64,000 nt of DNA from Gemmatimonadota bacterium (GCA_021295835.1 JAGWBP010000019.1:11454-75453); one strand, 5' to 3'; positions 16,049 to 25,650 are shown, numbered from the stretch's first letter. Notes: a model not told the origin generated them from the letters alone. Translations and numbers: made by a program.

Positions 16049-17557
16049 ATGCTTCTCGACTACTCCTCGAGCCTCCACTACGTACTCGCGCTCCTCCCCG
16101 AGGCGGTGCTCGCCGTCTTCGGCATGTGGGTGCTGCTGGCGGGCGTTTCGCGCAGGCGGTCTGGCGGCCTGGGGAAGGAGACCGGGTGGTTGGCGCTAGC
16201 GGGCCTCCTTGTCGCCGGTGTGGCCAACGGGTGGCTCTACTCCGGCGTGGCGGAGGGCGGCACGGCCGCAATGATCGCGGTGGACCGGCTCCGCCTCTTC
16301 GCCAACTGGGTCTTCATCCTCGGCGCGGGCTTCGCGATCGTCATCGCGCTCCCCTACGTGGCGCGACAGCGGCTGCAGGCGGGCGAGTACTACTCGCTCG
16401 TCCTCTTCGCGACGGTCGGCATGATGGTCATGGCGGCGTCGCGCGACCTGATGCTCATCTTCCTCGGTCTCGAGCTGATGTCGATCGCCGTCTACGCCCT
16501 TGCTGGGTACAACCGCCGGGACCGCAGGTCCGCCGAGGCCGGACTGAAGTACTTTCTGCTGGGCGCCTTCGCGAGCGCGTTTCTGCTCTTTGGGATCGCG
16601 CTGCTCTACGGGGCCGCGGGCAGCACCAACCTCCACGCCATATCCGAGGCGCTCTCCGCCGGCGCGGCCGTGGAGGGCCTCCTCGGTCCTGGCCTGGCTC
16701 TCCTGACGATCGGCCTCGCCTTCAAGGTCTCGGCGGTGCCCTTCCACATGTGGACGCCCGACGTCTACGAGGGTGCGCCGACCCCGGCGACGGCCTTCAT
16801 GGCCGCGGCCGTCAAGGCGGGCGCCTTCGTGGTCCTGCTGCGGATCTTCGCGACCGGGCTCGACGCCCTGCACGCCGACTGGTCCGGCATCCTCTGGTGG
16901 GTCTCTGCCCTGACCATGGTCTTCGGCAACCTGGTGGCGCTGGTGCAGTCGAGCGTAAAGCGCATGCTGGCGTACTCGTCGATCGCGCACGGCGGCTACC
17001 TCCTGGTGGCGATAGTCGCCGCGAACGAGACCGCCGCAGCGGGCCTCCTCTTCTATCTGCTCGTGTACACCGTGATGACGATCGCCGCCTTTGCGGTCGT
17101 CGTGTCGGTGGGCAACCAGGGGGAGAGCGGCAACCGCATAGAGGACTACCAGGGTCTGGGCGCCCGCCGCCCGGTGCTCAGCATCTGCATGACCATCGTG
17201 CTTCTTGCCCTGGCGGGCTTTCCCGGAACGGCCGGGTTCATAGCCAAGTACCACCTGCTCCTCGGCGCGGCCGAGGCGAGCCTCTGGAAGCTCGCCGTCA
17301 TCCTGGCGCTCACGACGGTCGTCTCCTACTGGTACTACCTACGAGTCGCGTGGTACATGTGGATGCGCGACGCCCCCGCCGAAGGCAGGCCGACGGGCTA
17401 CGTCATCACCCCCTTCGCCACACGGGTGGCGCTCGTGGTGAGCGTCGCCCTCCTGGTGCTTGCGGGGATCTTCCCGGGAGCGGCGCTGGAGATGGCCGAG
17501 AACGCGATCCGGGGCATCATGTACGTTGCGCCCCAGGCGGGGGCTGCAGGCCTCTGA
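16049..17557 (+). CDS. nuoN: NADH-quinone oxidoreductase subunit N
   Basis: Proximal antiporter-like subunit (502 residues) and last gene of the nuo set, so all 14 genes are present in A-to-N order. Motifs: FLGLELMSIAVYALAGYNRRD (helix-5 Glu), FKVSAVPFHMWTPDVYEGAPTPATAFMAAAVKAGAF (pump Lys/His), and SVKRMLAYSSIAHGGYLL. I place the start at the ATG at 16049, three bases after nuoM. The phosphomannomutase gene follows after 16 bases, so it may be on the same transcript. Confidence 0.95.
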   Translation: MLLDYSSSLHYVLALLPEAVLAVFGMWVLLAGVSRRRSGGLGKETGWLALAGLLVAGVANGWLYSGVAEGGTAAMIAVDRLRLFANWVFILGAGFAIVIALPYVARQRLQAGEYYSLVLFATVGMMVMAASRDLMLIFLGLELMSIAVYALAGYNRRDRRSAEAGLKYFLLGAFASAFLLFGIALLYGAAGSTNLHAISEALSAGAAVEGLLGPGLALLTIGLAFKVSAVPFHMWTPDVYEGAPTPATAFMAAAVKAGAFVVLLRIFATGLDALHADWSGILWWVSALTMVFGNLVALVQSSVKRMLAYSSIAHGGYLLVAIVAANETAAAGLLFYLLVYTVMTIAAFAVVVSVGNQGESGNRIEDYQGLGARRPVLSICMTIVLLALAGFPGTAGFIAKYHLLLGAAEASLWKLAVILALTTVVSYWYYLRVAWYMWMRDAPAEGRPTGYVITPFATRVALVVSVALLVLAGIFPGAALEMAENAIRGIMYVAPQAGAAGL

Positions 17558-17573
17558 TACCGAGCGCAGAGCC

Positions 17574-18968
17574 TTGATCCTCCACGAGCACATCTTCCGC
17601 GAGTACGATATCCGGGGGGTCGTCGGCGAGGAGCTGAACGCCGAGGTCGCCGAGGCGGTCGGCAGGGCGTACGCCTCCGAGCTGCGGGAGTGCTCCGGCC
17701 GCGGAGCTCCCGTGGTCGCCGTGGGCGAGGACAACCGGCCATCGTCCCCTGAGATCGGCGCCGGACTGGTGCGGGGCCTTCGGTCGGCAGGGTGCGACGT
17801 CATCCACCTGGGGACCGTTCCCACTCCGGTCACCTACTTCGGCGAGCATTGGCTTGGCACGGAAGGGGCGATGCAGGTCACCGGATCGCATAATCCGTCC
17901 GAGTACAACGGGATCAAGATGACCGTCGGCGCGAAGTCGATCTACGGCGACGCCATCCAGGCGCTGCTCGGGCGCATTCGGGGCCGAGGGGCGGTCCCGG
18001 CGACGGTGGGCGTGGGGAGCCTCAGGCGGGTGGACCCCTTGCCTTCGTACGTCGCCGACGTAAGCGGACGGTTTTCGCTCGATCGGCCCGTCAGAGCGGT
18101 GGTCGACTGCGGCAACGGGACCGGTGCGGTGGTTGCCGTGGAGCTGCTGCGTGCGGTCGGCGTCGAGACGGTCCCCCTCTTCTGCGACTCCGACGGGACC
18201 TTTCCGAACCACCATCCTGACCCCACGGTCGACGAGTACGTGCAGGACCTCGTGGCGGCCGTGCGCGCCCACGGGGCCGACGTCGGGATCGGCTTCGACG
18301 GCGACGCGGACCGTATCGGGGTGGTGGACGAGCTCGGACGCATCGTGAGGGGCGACATGCTCCTGCTCCTCTTCGCGCTGGAGATGCTCCGGCGCGAGGG
18401 ACCGCGCGGCCAGAGCGTCGTCTTCGACGTCAAGTGCTCCCAAGTGCTCGTCGAGGAGGTTCGCAGGGCTGGCGGCAATCCGGTCATGTGGAAGACGGGG
18501 CACTCGCTGATCAAGGAGAAGATGTCGGAGACTGGTGCGCCGATTGCGGGCGAGCTCTCCGGCCATATCTGCTTCGCCGACGGCTACTACGGCTTCGACG
18601 ACGCCCTGTACGCCGCCTGCCGCCTCTGCAGTATGCTGGCCGCCTCCGACCGACCTCTCTCGGCAATGGTGGACGACCTGCCAAAGCGCGCGTCCAGCCC
18701 CGAAATCCGGATCGAGGTCGCCGAGGAGGAGAAGGCCGGGCTGGTGGAGCTGGCTAGTCGGCACTTCGCGGCGCGCTACGAGGTCGAGACGATCGACGGC
18801 GTGCGCGTGCTCTTTCCCACCGGGTGGGGGCTAATCCGGGCCTCCAACACCCAGCCCGTGATCGTGGCCCGCTACGAGGCGAGGACCGCAGAGGATCTCG
18901 CGGACATTCGGGCCGAGATCGAGGGGTGGCTTGCCCGTCGGGGGGTCGCGGTGGATGGACTGGGCTAG
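17574..18968 (+). CDS. Phosphomannomutase / phosphoglucomutase
   Basis: Alpha-D-phosphohexomutase that interconverts sugar 6- and 1-phosphates, giving mannose-1-P or glucose-1-P for nucleotide sugars, polysaccharides and glycans. All four family loops are visible: the phosphoserine loop TGSHNPSEYNG (Ser105), the metal loop GFDGDADRIG, the sugar-specificity loop GELSGH and the C-terminal phosphate-binding region GLIRASNTQPVIVARYE. The order and the 464-residue length fit the bacterial AlgC/ManB type. The N-terminus HEHIFREYDIRGVVG directly follows a TTG at 17574, which I take as the start. A longer frame would overlap nuoN. Mannose versus glucose preference cannot be read from sequence. Confidence 0.88.
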   Translation: MILHEHIFREYDIRGVVGEELNAEVAEAVGRAYASELRECSGRGAPVVAVGEDNRPSSPEIGAGLVRGLRSAGCDVIHLGTVPTPVTYFGEHWLGTEGAMQVTGSHNPSEYNGIKMTVGAKSIYGDAIQALLGRIRGRGAVPATVGVGSLRRVDPLPSYVADVSGRFSLDRPVRAVVDCGNGTGAVVAVELLRAVGVETVPLFCDSDGTFPNHHPDPTVDEYVQDLVAAVRAHGADVGIGFDGDADRIGVVDELGRIVRGDMLLLLFALEMLRREGPRGQSVVFDVKCSQVLVEEVRRAGGNPVMWKTGHSLIKEKMSETGAPIAGELSGHICFADGYYGFDDALYAACRLCSMLAASDRPLSAMVDDLPKRASSPEIRIEVAEEEKAGLVELASRHFAARYEVETIDGVRVLFPTGWGLIRASNTQPVIVARYEARTAEDLADIRAEIEGWLARRGVAVDGLG

Positions 18969-19025
18969 CTGGCGCTAGCGGTCGAACACATTAGGAATCC
19001 GCATGGGTTGCTGGCCGAACCGCAC

Positions 19026-19040
19026 GCGATTTCGAATCGC
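19026..19040. terminator. Small hairpin between convergent genes
   Basis: GCGATT and AATCGC pair around a TCG loop in the 150-base gap between the mutase gene and the convergent leucine-rich-repeat gene. A weak bidirectional terminator is possible, but there is no T-run. Nothing else is visible in this gap. Confidence 0.25.
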
Positions 19041-19120
19041 ATGTCCCCTGCCTCTGTCTTCTTGGGGGTGAAGGCGAGCCGGAAGCGCCGCGGGTTAGGT
19101 GGCGAAGAAATCTCCCGAAC

Positions 19121-20113
19121 TCAATCGCACCTCGGGCCCTGCCAATCCGTGAGTTGGTGCAGCCAATAATCGAACTCGTTTGTGTCCGGCGCACAAAGGC
19201 CGTCGTTTCTGTGCCAATAGAACCATTTTATCGCCGATAGGTTGAGGAAATCGGGCGGAATCGTGCCAGTCAGCGAATTGAAGTGGAGATGCAGGTGCAG
19301 GAGATTCGACAGATTGCCCAGCTCGGGCGGGATCGCACCGGTTAGCGAATTGCCGTGGAGAAGCAGGGCTCGGAGATCCCACAGACTCCCCAGCTCGGAC
19401 GGTATCTCGCCGGTCAAGGAATTGTGGTCGAGTTGCAAGATGCGGAGATTCGCAAGGTTGCCCAGCTCAGGCGGAATCTCGCCGATTAGCGAATTTTCGT
19501 CGAGATCCAGGTATTGGAGATTAGATAGGTCGCCCAGCTCAGGGGGAATCGCGCCGGTCAGGGAATTGTTGCTGAGGTCCAGATCAACAACCCAGCCGCC
19601 CGAATCGGTGCTCACCCCGTGCCACTCGTCAAGGGGCTTGTCGGTCTTCCAGTTTGTGTTGTCGGTCCAGCCGTCGCCGCCCAGTCGGTCGTACAGGATG
19701 TGCAACACTACCCGGTCGGCGAGGGGAACAATTGCCGTGAAGTCCTGCGTTGCCGAGAAACTGCCGTCGGAGGCCGTCACGGTGACCTCCGCGCTCCCAC
19801 TCGCCACCCCCGTGACCGCCAGGGAGTCACCCGAGATGGCGACGGTCGCCACTTCGGCGTTGGAGGACGAGGCCTCATAGCTGAGCTCGTCTCCGTCCGG
19901 GTCGCTGAAGTACCCCGCGAGACCCGTCGACTCGGTGCCGCCGACCTCGACCCTCAGCTCCGGTATACTCCCGACTTCAACTGGCGGCTGGGTCTCGCCG
20001 CACCCGACCACCCAGGCGGCGACCGCGACCAGGACGGAGACGCTCGGGGCAAGCCGAAGAGCGCCGCTAGTTCCGTGGCGATGGGTATCTCGGTGGCGGA
20101 AATCTACAGGCAT
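19121..20113 (-). CDS. Leucine-rich-repeat lipoprotein with Ig-like domain
   Basis: Surface lipoprotein of about 330 residues. The signal peptide ends in a lipobox (AAWVVGC). A cadherin/BIg2-like beta domain follows (about 45-130: YFSDPDGDELSYEASSS, VTGVASGSAEVTVTASDGS). Next comes an N-terminal cap (LYDRLGGDGWTDNTNWKTD, EWHGVSTD) and then five 24-residue plant-type leucine-rich repeats of the form LxxLxLxxNSLTGxIPPELGNLSNL. It ends with WQGPRC. It is probably anchored in the outer membrane and binds protein or host surfaces, which is inference. The start may be ATG 20113 or the GTG three codons earlier. It diverges from the protease gene at 20473. Confidence 0.82.
   Translation of the reverse strand: MPVDFRHRDTHRHGTSGALRLAPSVSVLVAVAAWVVGCGETQPPVEVGSIPELRVEVGGTESTGLAGYFSDPDGDELSYEASSSNAEVATVAISGDSLAVTGVASGSAEVTVTASDGSFSATQDFTAIVPLADRVVLHILYDRLGGDGWTDNTNWKTDKPLDEWHGVSTDSGGWVVDLDLSNNSLTGAIPPELGDLSNLQYLDLDENSLIGEIPPELGNLANLRILQLDHNSLTGEIPSELGSLWDLRALLLHGNSLTGAIPPELGNLSNLLHLHLHFNSLTGTIPPDFLNLSAIKWFYWHRNDGLCAPDTNEFDYWLHQLTDWQGPRCD
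19240..19590 (-). repeat. 72-bp tandem leucine-rich-repeat units
   Basis: About five diverged 72-bp units encode the 24-residue repeats. The DNA keeps recurring blocks such as GCCCAGCTC, GGCGGAATC and AGCGAATT at the same phase on the plus strand. The similarity between units suggests recent expansion or recombination inside the gene. Confidence 0.7.
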
Positions 20114-20367
20114 GGCACGCACCCTGTTGGCGGATCGATCTGTGTCAATTCAATCTATCATGGAAAATGGCCCATGTGCAAGGATCCAGACGGGCGCGCG
20201 ACGTCCGACAACCTCCAGCCCGGCGCTTCGCCGCCCGCGCCAGGTCAGGGACTTCCTTGCCCGCCGTCGGGATTATCGCATCGGCGTCGGGATCGGGACG
20301 TGGCCGCATGTCGATGTCCGGGGGTGCCTTAGCCTGCTACCGCACGAGCCGCTGGCGGAGGCCGCTC

Positions 20368-20396
20368 TTGCGACGAGGGGCCACGTTCGCTACCTT
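20368..20396 (+). promoter_or_regulatory. Putative promoter of the protease-TonB receptor operon
   Basis: TTGCGA (20368-20373) and TACCTT (20391-20396) are 17 bases apart, about 75 bases before the protease ATG. The 360-base gap between this gene and the divergent leucine-rich-repeat gene (20114-20472) holds no ORF I can support. Near its left end on the minus strand a TTGACA hexamer lies upstream of the repeat gene, but with no good -10 partner. Confidence 0.35.
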
Positions 20397-20472
20397 AAAC
20401 ATTGGGAGCAAATAGCGGTTCCCGATGTAGTGGACGCCATCTCCCGGCGGCCTGGGAGAGGTGGAGAAACAT

Positions 20473-22263
20473 ATGTTCACCGTCCGTCCGTCCGCCTGGA
20501 ATAAAGGTGCGCTTCTAGCGCTTTTTTCCGCAGGATCCGCCCTGCTGGTCGCCACCTGCATCGACGACGACCTGTCAGATGCTCCGATGTCGCCCGCCGC
20601 TAGTGCTAGCGATGCTCTGACCGACGACGAGCTCGGCGAGAGCCCCCAGCAGCTCGCGCTGGCTCGGGAGATCCCCGGCTTCGGCGGGGTCTGGTACGAA
20701 CCCGGCGAGGGAAGTCGCTCTGAAGGTCGTATCGTGTTGGCGCTGACCGAGGATGGCATCGGCGACCTGCCGAGGGCCCGAGGGGCGGTCCTCGCCGCAA
20801 TGGGCCAGTTCGCGCCGCCGACCGCCGATGCCCCCGAGATGCTCGGCCGCGTGGTCGAGCACACCTTCCTGGAGATGGCCGAGCACCGCGCCCGCCTCCG
20901 CCCCCACCTCTTCGAGATGGACGAGGTCGTGAGCCTCAGCGTTGACGAGGAGTTCAACCGCATCAAGGTCGGGGTGACGGATTTCGCCTTCGCGTCGGCG
21001 GTGGAGGAGGTCGCCGCCGATCTGGGAGTGCCGGTGGCGATGCTCGAGATCGTCCGGGGCTCTCCCGTGGAGCACTTGGTGGCGACCGTTGACGACTCGC
21101 CCGGCAACCCGCCGCCGGCCCCGGCCGATTGGCCCCGCACACTCACGGACCGGATTCCCGATCGCCGGCTTGCGGGCGGATATGAAGCGGGAAACCGTGT
21201 TACACTAGGCTATCCCTGTACGATCGGATTCACCACTTTGTCGAGTGTCTGGACGTTGGAGGGCCGGACGAAGGGCTTCGTCTCGGCCTCCCACTGCACG
21301 CGGGTTCCACACGGGCCGGACCAGATAGATAGCGACTGGAAGCAGCCGCACGATTACTTCACCGACTTCAAGGGTGGTCTGGTAGGCGAGGAGCTGTGGG
21401 ATCCGGAGGCCGAGAGCTGTGAGCACGGGAGGTGCAGGCATGCGGACGCCGCGCTGATGGAGGTGGACGAGGACTCGGCAGGGATCGCACTTGGGAAGAT
21501 TGCCCGCACCACGGAGGCTCAGGAGCATTGCGACCTAACTGTGCCAGTGGGTGGATGCAAACTCGGGATTAACAGCAGGAACCCTACCTTCACGATTATC
21601 TTTGAGCGCCCGTATCCGTGGGTAGGTCGGTCGATACACAAGGTTGGCCGTACGACAGGATGGACCTATGGCACGGTACAAGAGACATGCGTTGATGGGA
21701 GAGATCGACACGATGTTTGGATCTACTGCAGTCTCGTGCTCGAGCTGTTTGCGAGTAATGGCGACAGCGGTGCCCCGGTGTTCATGATCGACGACTATAG
21801 TCGTGATAGTTCAGAGGTTCACCTGGTTGGCATCGTGTGGGGGCTCCGCGACGACGGGACCGTCGCAATATCGAGCATGGCCCAGATCCGGAGGGAGTTC
21901 ATGGACCAGGGGCAGTCCTTCCTCACCTATTTGCCATTAGGTAGCCTGCCGCCAGAGATCAAGGATATAGAGGGGCCGCGGAATCCGCCAAAATCGAACC
22001 CGCCAGCGTTCTTCGAGTGCAGGTGGATTGCATTAGTGAAGTCGGAGGGGGTGCAGCCGCCGACGTACGAGTGGTCCGGAGTGTTGTCGGGCACAGGCAA
22101 TCCGCTGGTGGCGAGAACCCCGAGCGAGCACACGGAAGGATGGTTGTATGTGAAGCTGACCGACGCGGCTGGCCGGATCGCAGAGGACTCGATCTACATC
22201 AACACGGTTGATGGGAACAGCCACGAAAAATACTGCACTGAATATGACGATACAGGGGTTTAG
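20473..22263 (+). CDS. Secreted trypsin-like serine protease lipoprotein
   Basis: A 596-residue S1-type serine endopeptidase anchored as a lipoprotein: the signal peptide ends LLVATC. Residues about 25-230 are an acidic N-terminal region, probably a propeptide or inhibitory domain. The catalytic triad is complete: His274 in FVSASHC, Asp325 in RHADAALMEV and Ser432 in NGDSGAPVF. Cys pairs around CEHGRC, CDLTVPVGGC and CVDGRD-YC suggest disulfides, so it acts outside the cytoplasm. The C-terminal 120 residues look like an Ig/PKD-type beta domain. ATG 20473 is preferred over the upstream GTG because GGAG lies six bases before it. A TonB receptor follows after nine bases. Confidence 0.85.
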   Translation: MFTVRPSAWNKGALLALFSAGSALLVATCIDDDLSDAPMSPAASASDALTDDELGESPQQLALAREIPGFGGVWYEPGEGSRSEGRIVLALTEDGIGDLPRARGAVLAAMGQFAPPTADAPEMLGRVVEHTFLEMAEHRARLRPHLFEMDEVVSLSVDEEFNRIKVGVTDFAFASAVEEVAADLGVPVAMLEIVRGSPVEHLVATVDDSPGNPPPAPADWPRTLTDRIPDRRLAGGYEAGNRVTLGYPCTIGFTTLSSVWTLEGRTKGFVSASHCTRVPHGPDQIDSDWKQPHDYFTDFKGGLVGEELWDPEAESCEHGRCRHADAALMEVDEDSAGIALGKIARTTEAQEHCDLTVPVGGCKLGINSRNPTFTIIFERPYPWVGRSIHKVGRTTGWTYGTVQETCVDGRDRHDVWIYCSLVLELFASNGDSGAPVFMIDDYSRDSSEVHLVGIVWGLRDDGTVAISSMAQIRREFMDQGQSFLTYLPLGSLPPEIKDIEGPRNPPKSNPPAFFECRWIALVKSEGVQPPTYEWSGVLSGTGNPLVARTPSEHTEGWLYVKLTDAAGRIAEDSIYINTVDGNSHEKYCTEYDDTGV

Positions 22264-22272
22264 GCCATCCAG

Positions 22273-24609
22273 ATGACGGGCTCGACGCTACTTGCCACCG
22301 TCGCCCTGCCGCAGGCGGCGCTGGTCGGGGAGGTGCGCGACAGCATCACCCTGGAGCCGGTCGCCTTCGCCGAGGTGACGGTGGCGCACGCCGAGGCGGC
22401 CGATCCGGGCATCCCTTCGGTGCGCGCCGACCGCCACGGAGCGTTCGTACTTCGCGCTGGGCCGCTCGAAGGCCCGTACCGGGTCGTCGCGAGGGCTCTC
22501 GGGTACGCAGTCTGGGAGCAGGTGCTGGAGTCGATGCCCAACGGTGCCTTGACGGTGCTGCTCTCGCCGATTCCGAGCGATCTGGAGGCCCTTGTGGTGG
22601 GTGGTGGACGGGCTGGAGATCCACTTTCGCTCTCGCGGGACGCCTTCGTGATCGACTCGCATGTAATGGAGACGATGCCGCCGGTGCTCGAGTCGGACGT
22701 GCTTAGGGTGGCGTTAATTTCGCCCTCGGCTTCTCCGCCCTCCGACTACCTCTCGGTGCCCTTCATTCGGGGCGGGACGGCCGAGGGCACTCCGGTGCTC
22801 CTCGACGGCGTGCGGCTCTTCAACGCCTTCCACGCAGGGGGATTCGTCTCGGCGATAAACCCCGAGGCGGTGGATCACGCCAGGGTGCTTCCGAGCTCTG
22901 GGGGCGAAGCCTTCGGGGTTGGCTCGCTCTCCGGGGCATTCGACATCGCCACGCGCGACGGCGCTCGGGACCGGACGAGGACGTCCGGGGCGCTGGGGAT
23001 CGGGTCGGCGCGGCTGACGGTAGAGGGACCCGTGGGGCAGAGCACCTCCTTTCTGGCTAGCGGCAGGCGCACCTGGATTGACCGGGTGACGCAGGCGGCC
23101 GAGCTCGCGGGGCTGATCGAGGAGCACATTCCCTACTTCTTCCGCGACCTGCACGGCAAGGTGACCTCCGACCTGGGCGGGGTGCGCCGTCTATCGGTGA
23201 GCGGATACCTGAGCACGGAGTCGTTCTCGACGCCCCGGATCTCCTCAAGTCGCGATACCGTCCCAGATCGCGATACCGTCCGCAGGGGCAACTGGGACAT
23301 GCACGGAGGCGGCTCGGCGTTGTCGGTGCACTACCGCGACCGCGTGGGCGACGGCGGAATCCTGGACGCGCGCCTGATGCGCGGGCGCTTCGCGAGCGAC
23401 CTCTACTCGCGGGCACGGGCATCGGTGGGTTTCGACGGCCCACCAGTGGACGACGCCGATCCTGCTGACGGAAGATACGACACGCTGGTCAACGGCAGTG
23501 GGTCCATGATATCGGAAGGCGCCGAGGCCGAGGTCTCCTGGCGCGAGGGCCGGTCGCGATTCGCGGTTGGGGCCCGGGCCGAGAGGCTGCACGGCGATCT
23601 CGACCTAGCTGCCGACGAGCACTGGCTGGTGCAGACATTTTCGGTGCGGCGTTCGCTCTGGCGCATCGCTGCCCATGCGCAGGCGGAGTCGCCTCTGGCG
23701 GGTGGCTTCGGCGCCCGTGGCGGGGCGAGGGTGGACCGCTTCACCGGACTCGGAGCGACCACTCTCGGCGGCTTCGCCGAGCTGGCCTACCGAGCGCCAT
23801 CGTGGGGAGCGCGGGTTGCGGGAGCGCGCTCGCATCAGGCGCTGGCTTCGACGCGCGACGAGGAGGCGCTCATGGCGAGCTACCTGGCCTACGACTTTCT
23901 GGTGCCGGTGGGCGGCGGACCGGTGCCCGCCAATACGGAGGTCACGGTCGGGTGGGACGGTGAGCTCGGACCCCTGCGGCTGCGGGTGGACTCCTACTGG
24001 CGCTGGCTCGAGAACCTCAGGATGCCGCACTACGGGGCCCGCGTCCTCGATCGCCCGGTGCTCGGCGACCCTGGGCTCTGGGAGCTGGCCGAGGGCAGCG
24101 CGAGGGGCATCGAGACCTCGTGGAGCTGGGTACGGGAGAGAGGGTTATCGGTTTTGGGAAGCTACCGGTGGGCGGTCGTCACCCGCACGCAGGAGGGCAT
24201 TGCGTACACGCCGCGCTTCCACCGGGACCATGAGCTGGAGATGTTGGCGGCGTATCGCGGCGTCCTCGGATCGGTGTCCGCGCAGTTGTCGTTCCGTTCC
24301 GGCCAGCCTCAGACCCCCTGGCTGGGCGATGTCTGGCTCCCGGGCTACCGGGATTCCTTTGGCCACGCTGCGCGGGTCGGCGGCTGGTACAACTCCGGTC
24401 GCCTTCGCCACTACGCCCGCGTCGACGTCTCGTGGCGTCGCGAGTGGCGGGTGGGGTGGTTCGGGGGTGGGGAGCTGACCCCCTACGTCTCGGTGGCCAA
24501 CCTCTTCGACACCCCGAACGTGGTCGCGTGGCTGCCGACGTGGGATGGAGAGGAGTGGAGCGCTCAGATCCCCCTGGTTCCATTCGCCGGCGTGGAGTTT
24601 CGGTTTTGA
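22273..24609 (+). CDS. TonB-dependent outer-membrane receptor
   Basis: A 778-residue outer-membrane transporter. After a very short hydrophobic leader, residues about 16-100 form a carboxypeptidase-regulatory-like beta domain (VGEVRDSITLEPVAFAEVTV, then FVLRAGPLEGPYRVVARALGY). A plug domain follows (about 105-235: FIRGGTAEGTPVLLDGVRLFNAFHAGGFVSAINPEAV), then a large beta-barrel ending in VEFRF, the aromatic C-terminal signature. It would import a substrate using TonB energy. Location between a protease and a lipoprotein suggests peptide or protein-derived substrates, which is inference. An in-frame stop immediately upstream fixes the short N-terminus, which lacks the usual basic residues of a signal peptide. 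The stop overlaps the next start. Confidence 0.85.
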   Translation: MTGSTLLATVALPQAALVGEVRDSITLEPVAFAEVTVAHAEAADPGIPSVRADRHGAFVLRAGPLEGPYRVVARALGYAVWEQVLESMPNGALTVLLSPIPSDLEALVVGGGRAGDPLSLSRDAFVIDSHVMETMPPVLESDVLRVALISPSASPPSDYLSVPFIRGGTAEGTPVLLDGVRLFNAFHAGGFVSAINPEAVDHARVLPSSGGEAFGVGSLSGAFDIATRDGARDRTRTSGALGIGSARLTVEGPVGQSTSFLASGRRTWIDRVTQAAELAGLIEEHIPYFFRDLHGKVTSDLGGVRRLSVSGYLSTESFSTPRISSSRDTVPDRDTVRRGNWDMHGGGSALSVHYRDRVGDGGILDARLMRGRFASDLYSRARASVGFDGPPVDDADPADGRYDTLVNGSGSMISEGAEAEVSWREGRSRFAVGARAERLHGDLDLAADEHWLVQTFSVRRSLWRIAAHAQAESPLAGGFGARGGARVDRFTGLGATTLGGFAELAYRAPSWGARVAGARSHQALASTRDEEALMASYLAYDFLVPVGGGPVPANTEVTVGWDGELGPLRLRVDSYWRWLENLRMPHYGARVLDRPVLGDPGLWELAEGSARGIETSWSWVRERGLSVLGSYRWAVVTRTQEGIAYTPRFHRDHELEMLAAYRGVLGSVSAQLSFRSGQPQTPWLGDVWLPGYRDSFGHAARVGGWYNSGRLRHYARVDVSWRREWRVGWFGGGELTPYVSVANLFDTPNVVAWLPTWDGEEWSAQIPLVPFAGVEFRF

Positions 24610-25538
24610 GGGCGCTCGCCGGCAGCTTGTGGGGGGGTTGTCCAGGGGCTGCCAGACCCGCCGCCGGGGCCGCTCTGGCGCTGGTCGCTGCGCTGGGGTG
24701 CGACCTCCCTCATCCGGCGTCGCCGGACCCGTACTGGGTGGGGATCGCGTCGCTCCTGGAGGTCGGCGAACGCGAGGCCTACATCTTGGCAAGATACCAG
24801 GCGTGGCACGTCTCCGAGTTCGACCCCCGCTTGGGCCGGGAGCCCGCAATCGCCGTTTCGCTGGAGGGGCCGGGGTGGACGGTGCCCCTTGCAGACACCG
24901 TTGTCCAGCGGAACTGCGGACTGTTGGGAGTTTTCAATTTTCTCGACGCAAAGGGCGATGTCTGCCTGCGCGGCACGCTGCCGGAGGCTATCCGCTCCGG
25001 CGTCGAGTACCGTCTAAGCGGCGTGACCGAGCATGGTCCCTTCACCGGCCGGACGGTAGCGCCGCAGCCCACTGTCCTGCTGGAGCCCGAGTCCGACACC
25101 GTGCTATTCCGGGCGATCGACATGTGGGTACCTAACTCCGGACTGTGGGTACCGGTGCGATACCGCTTCGGCTCGGACGTTGGCACGAGAATCGGTGAGA
25201 TGGGTGGGACGGTCACCCCATTTAGGACTACGATACTGGTGGGTGCCGAGTCGGGCAGAGTCAGATTCGATCCCGACACCATGGTACGGTCGCCCGATCC
25301 CGTAGCGGTGCCAGTACCAATGCGGCTCGCCGGAGTGGGACGGAACTACACCCGATTCCTGGAGAACACGGTTCCCCTCAGAAACGACGTCGACCACTTT
25401 CTTGTGCTCAGGCCCTGGCCGGAGACCGGCATCGAGGGGGAGGGGGTGTATGGCTACTTCGATGGCGTGAGCTTCTCGCGTACGGTCACCGTCGTGGTAG
25501 AATTCCCCGGGGTGGAAGAGGACGAGCCGGGATCCTAG
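24606..25538 (+). CDS. DUF4249-like lipoprotein partnered with the TonB receptor
   Basis: A 310-residue lipoprotein. I place the start at the TTG at 24606 that overlaps the receptor stop. It gives a clean signal peptide (MRALAGSLWGGCPGAARPAAG, then ALALVAALGC) with lipobox ALGC. The body is beta-rich with short Gly/Pro turns (VEYRLSGVTEHGPFTGRTVAPQP) and ends in a strand-rich C-terminus. Such lipoproteins often sit next to TonB receptors with a regulatory domain and act as surface partners. That role is inferred from position and overall pattern. The assignment to DUF4249 is tentative. Confidence 0.6.
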   Translation: MRALAGSLWGGCPGAARPAAGAALALVAALGCDLPHPASPDPYWVGIASLLEVGEREAYILARYQAWHVSEFDPRLGREPAIAVSLEGPGWTVPLADTVVQRNCGLLGVFNFLDAKGDVCLRGTLPEAIRSGVEYRLSGVTEHGPFTGRTVAPQPTVLLEPESDTVLFRAIDMWVPNSGLWVPVRYRFGSDVGTRIGEMGGTVTPFRTTILVGAESGRVRFDPDTMVRSPDPVAVPVPMRLAGVGRNYTRFLENTVPLRNDVDHFLVLRPWPETGIEGEGVYGYFDGVSFSRTVTVVVEFPGVEEDEPGS

Positions 25539-25650
25539 CGCCCTGGGGCCGGATGCGGGGCGGCGCCGTTGCGGTCGTCATCGCCGCCCATGATAACCCC
25601 TCTGCTAGGGTCGGCTGCGTGAATTGCGCCCCGCGAGTCTCCAGAGTACG

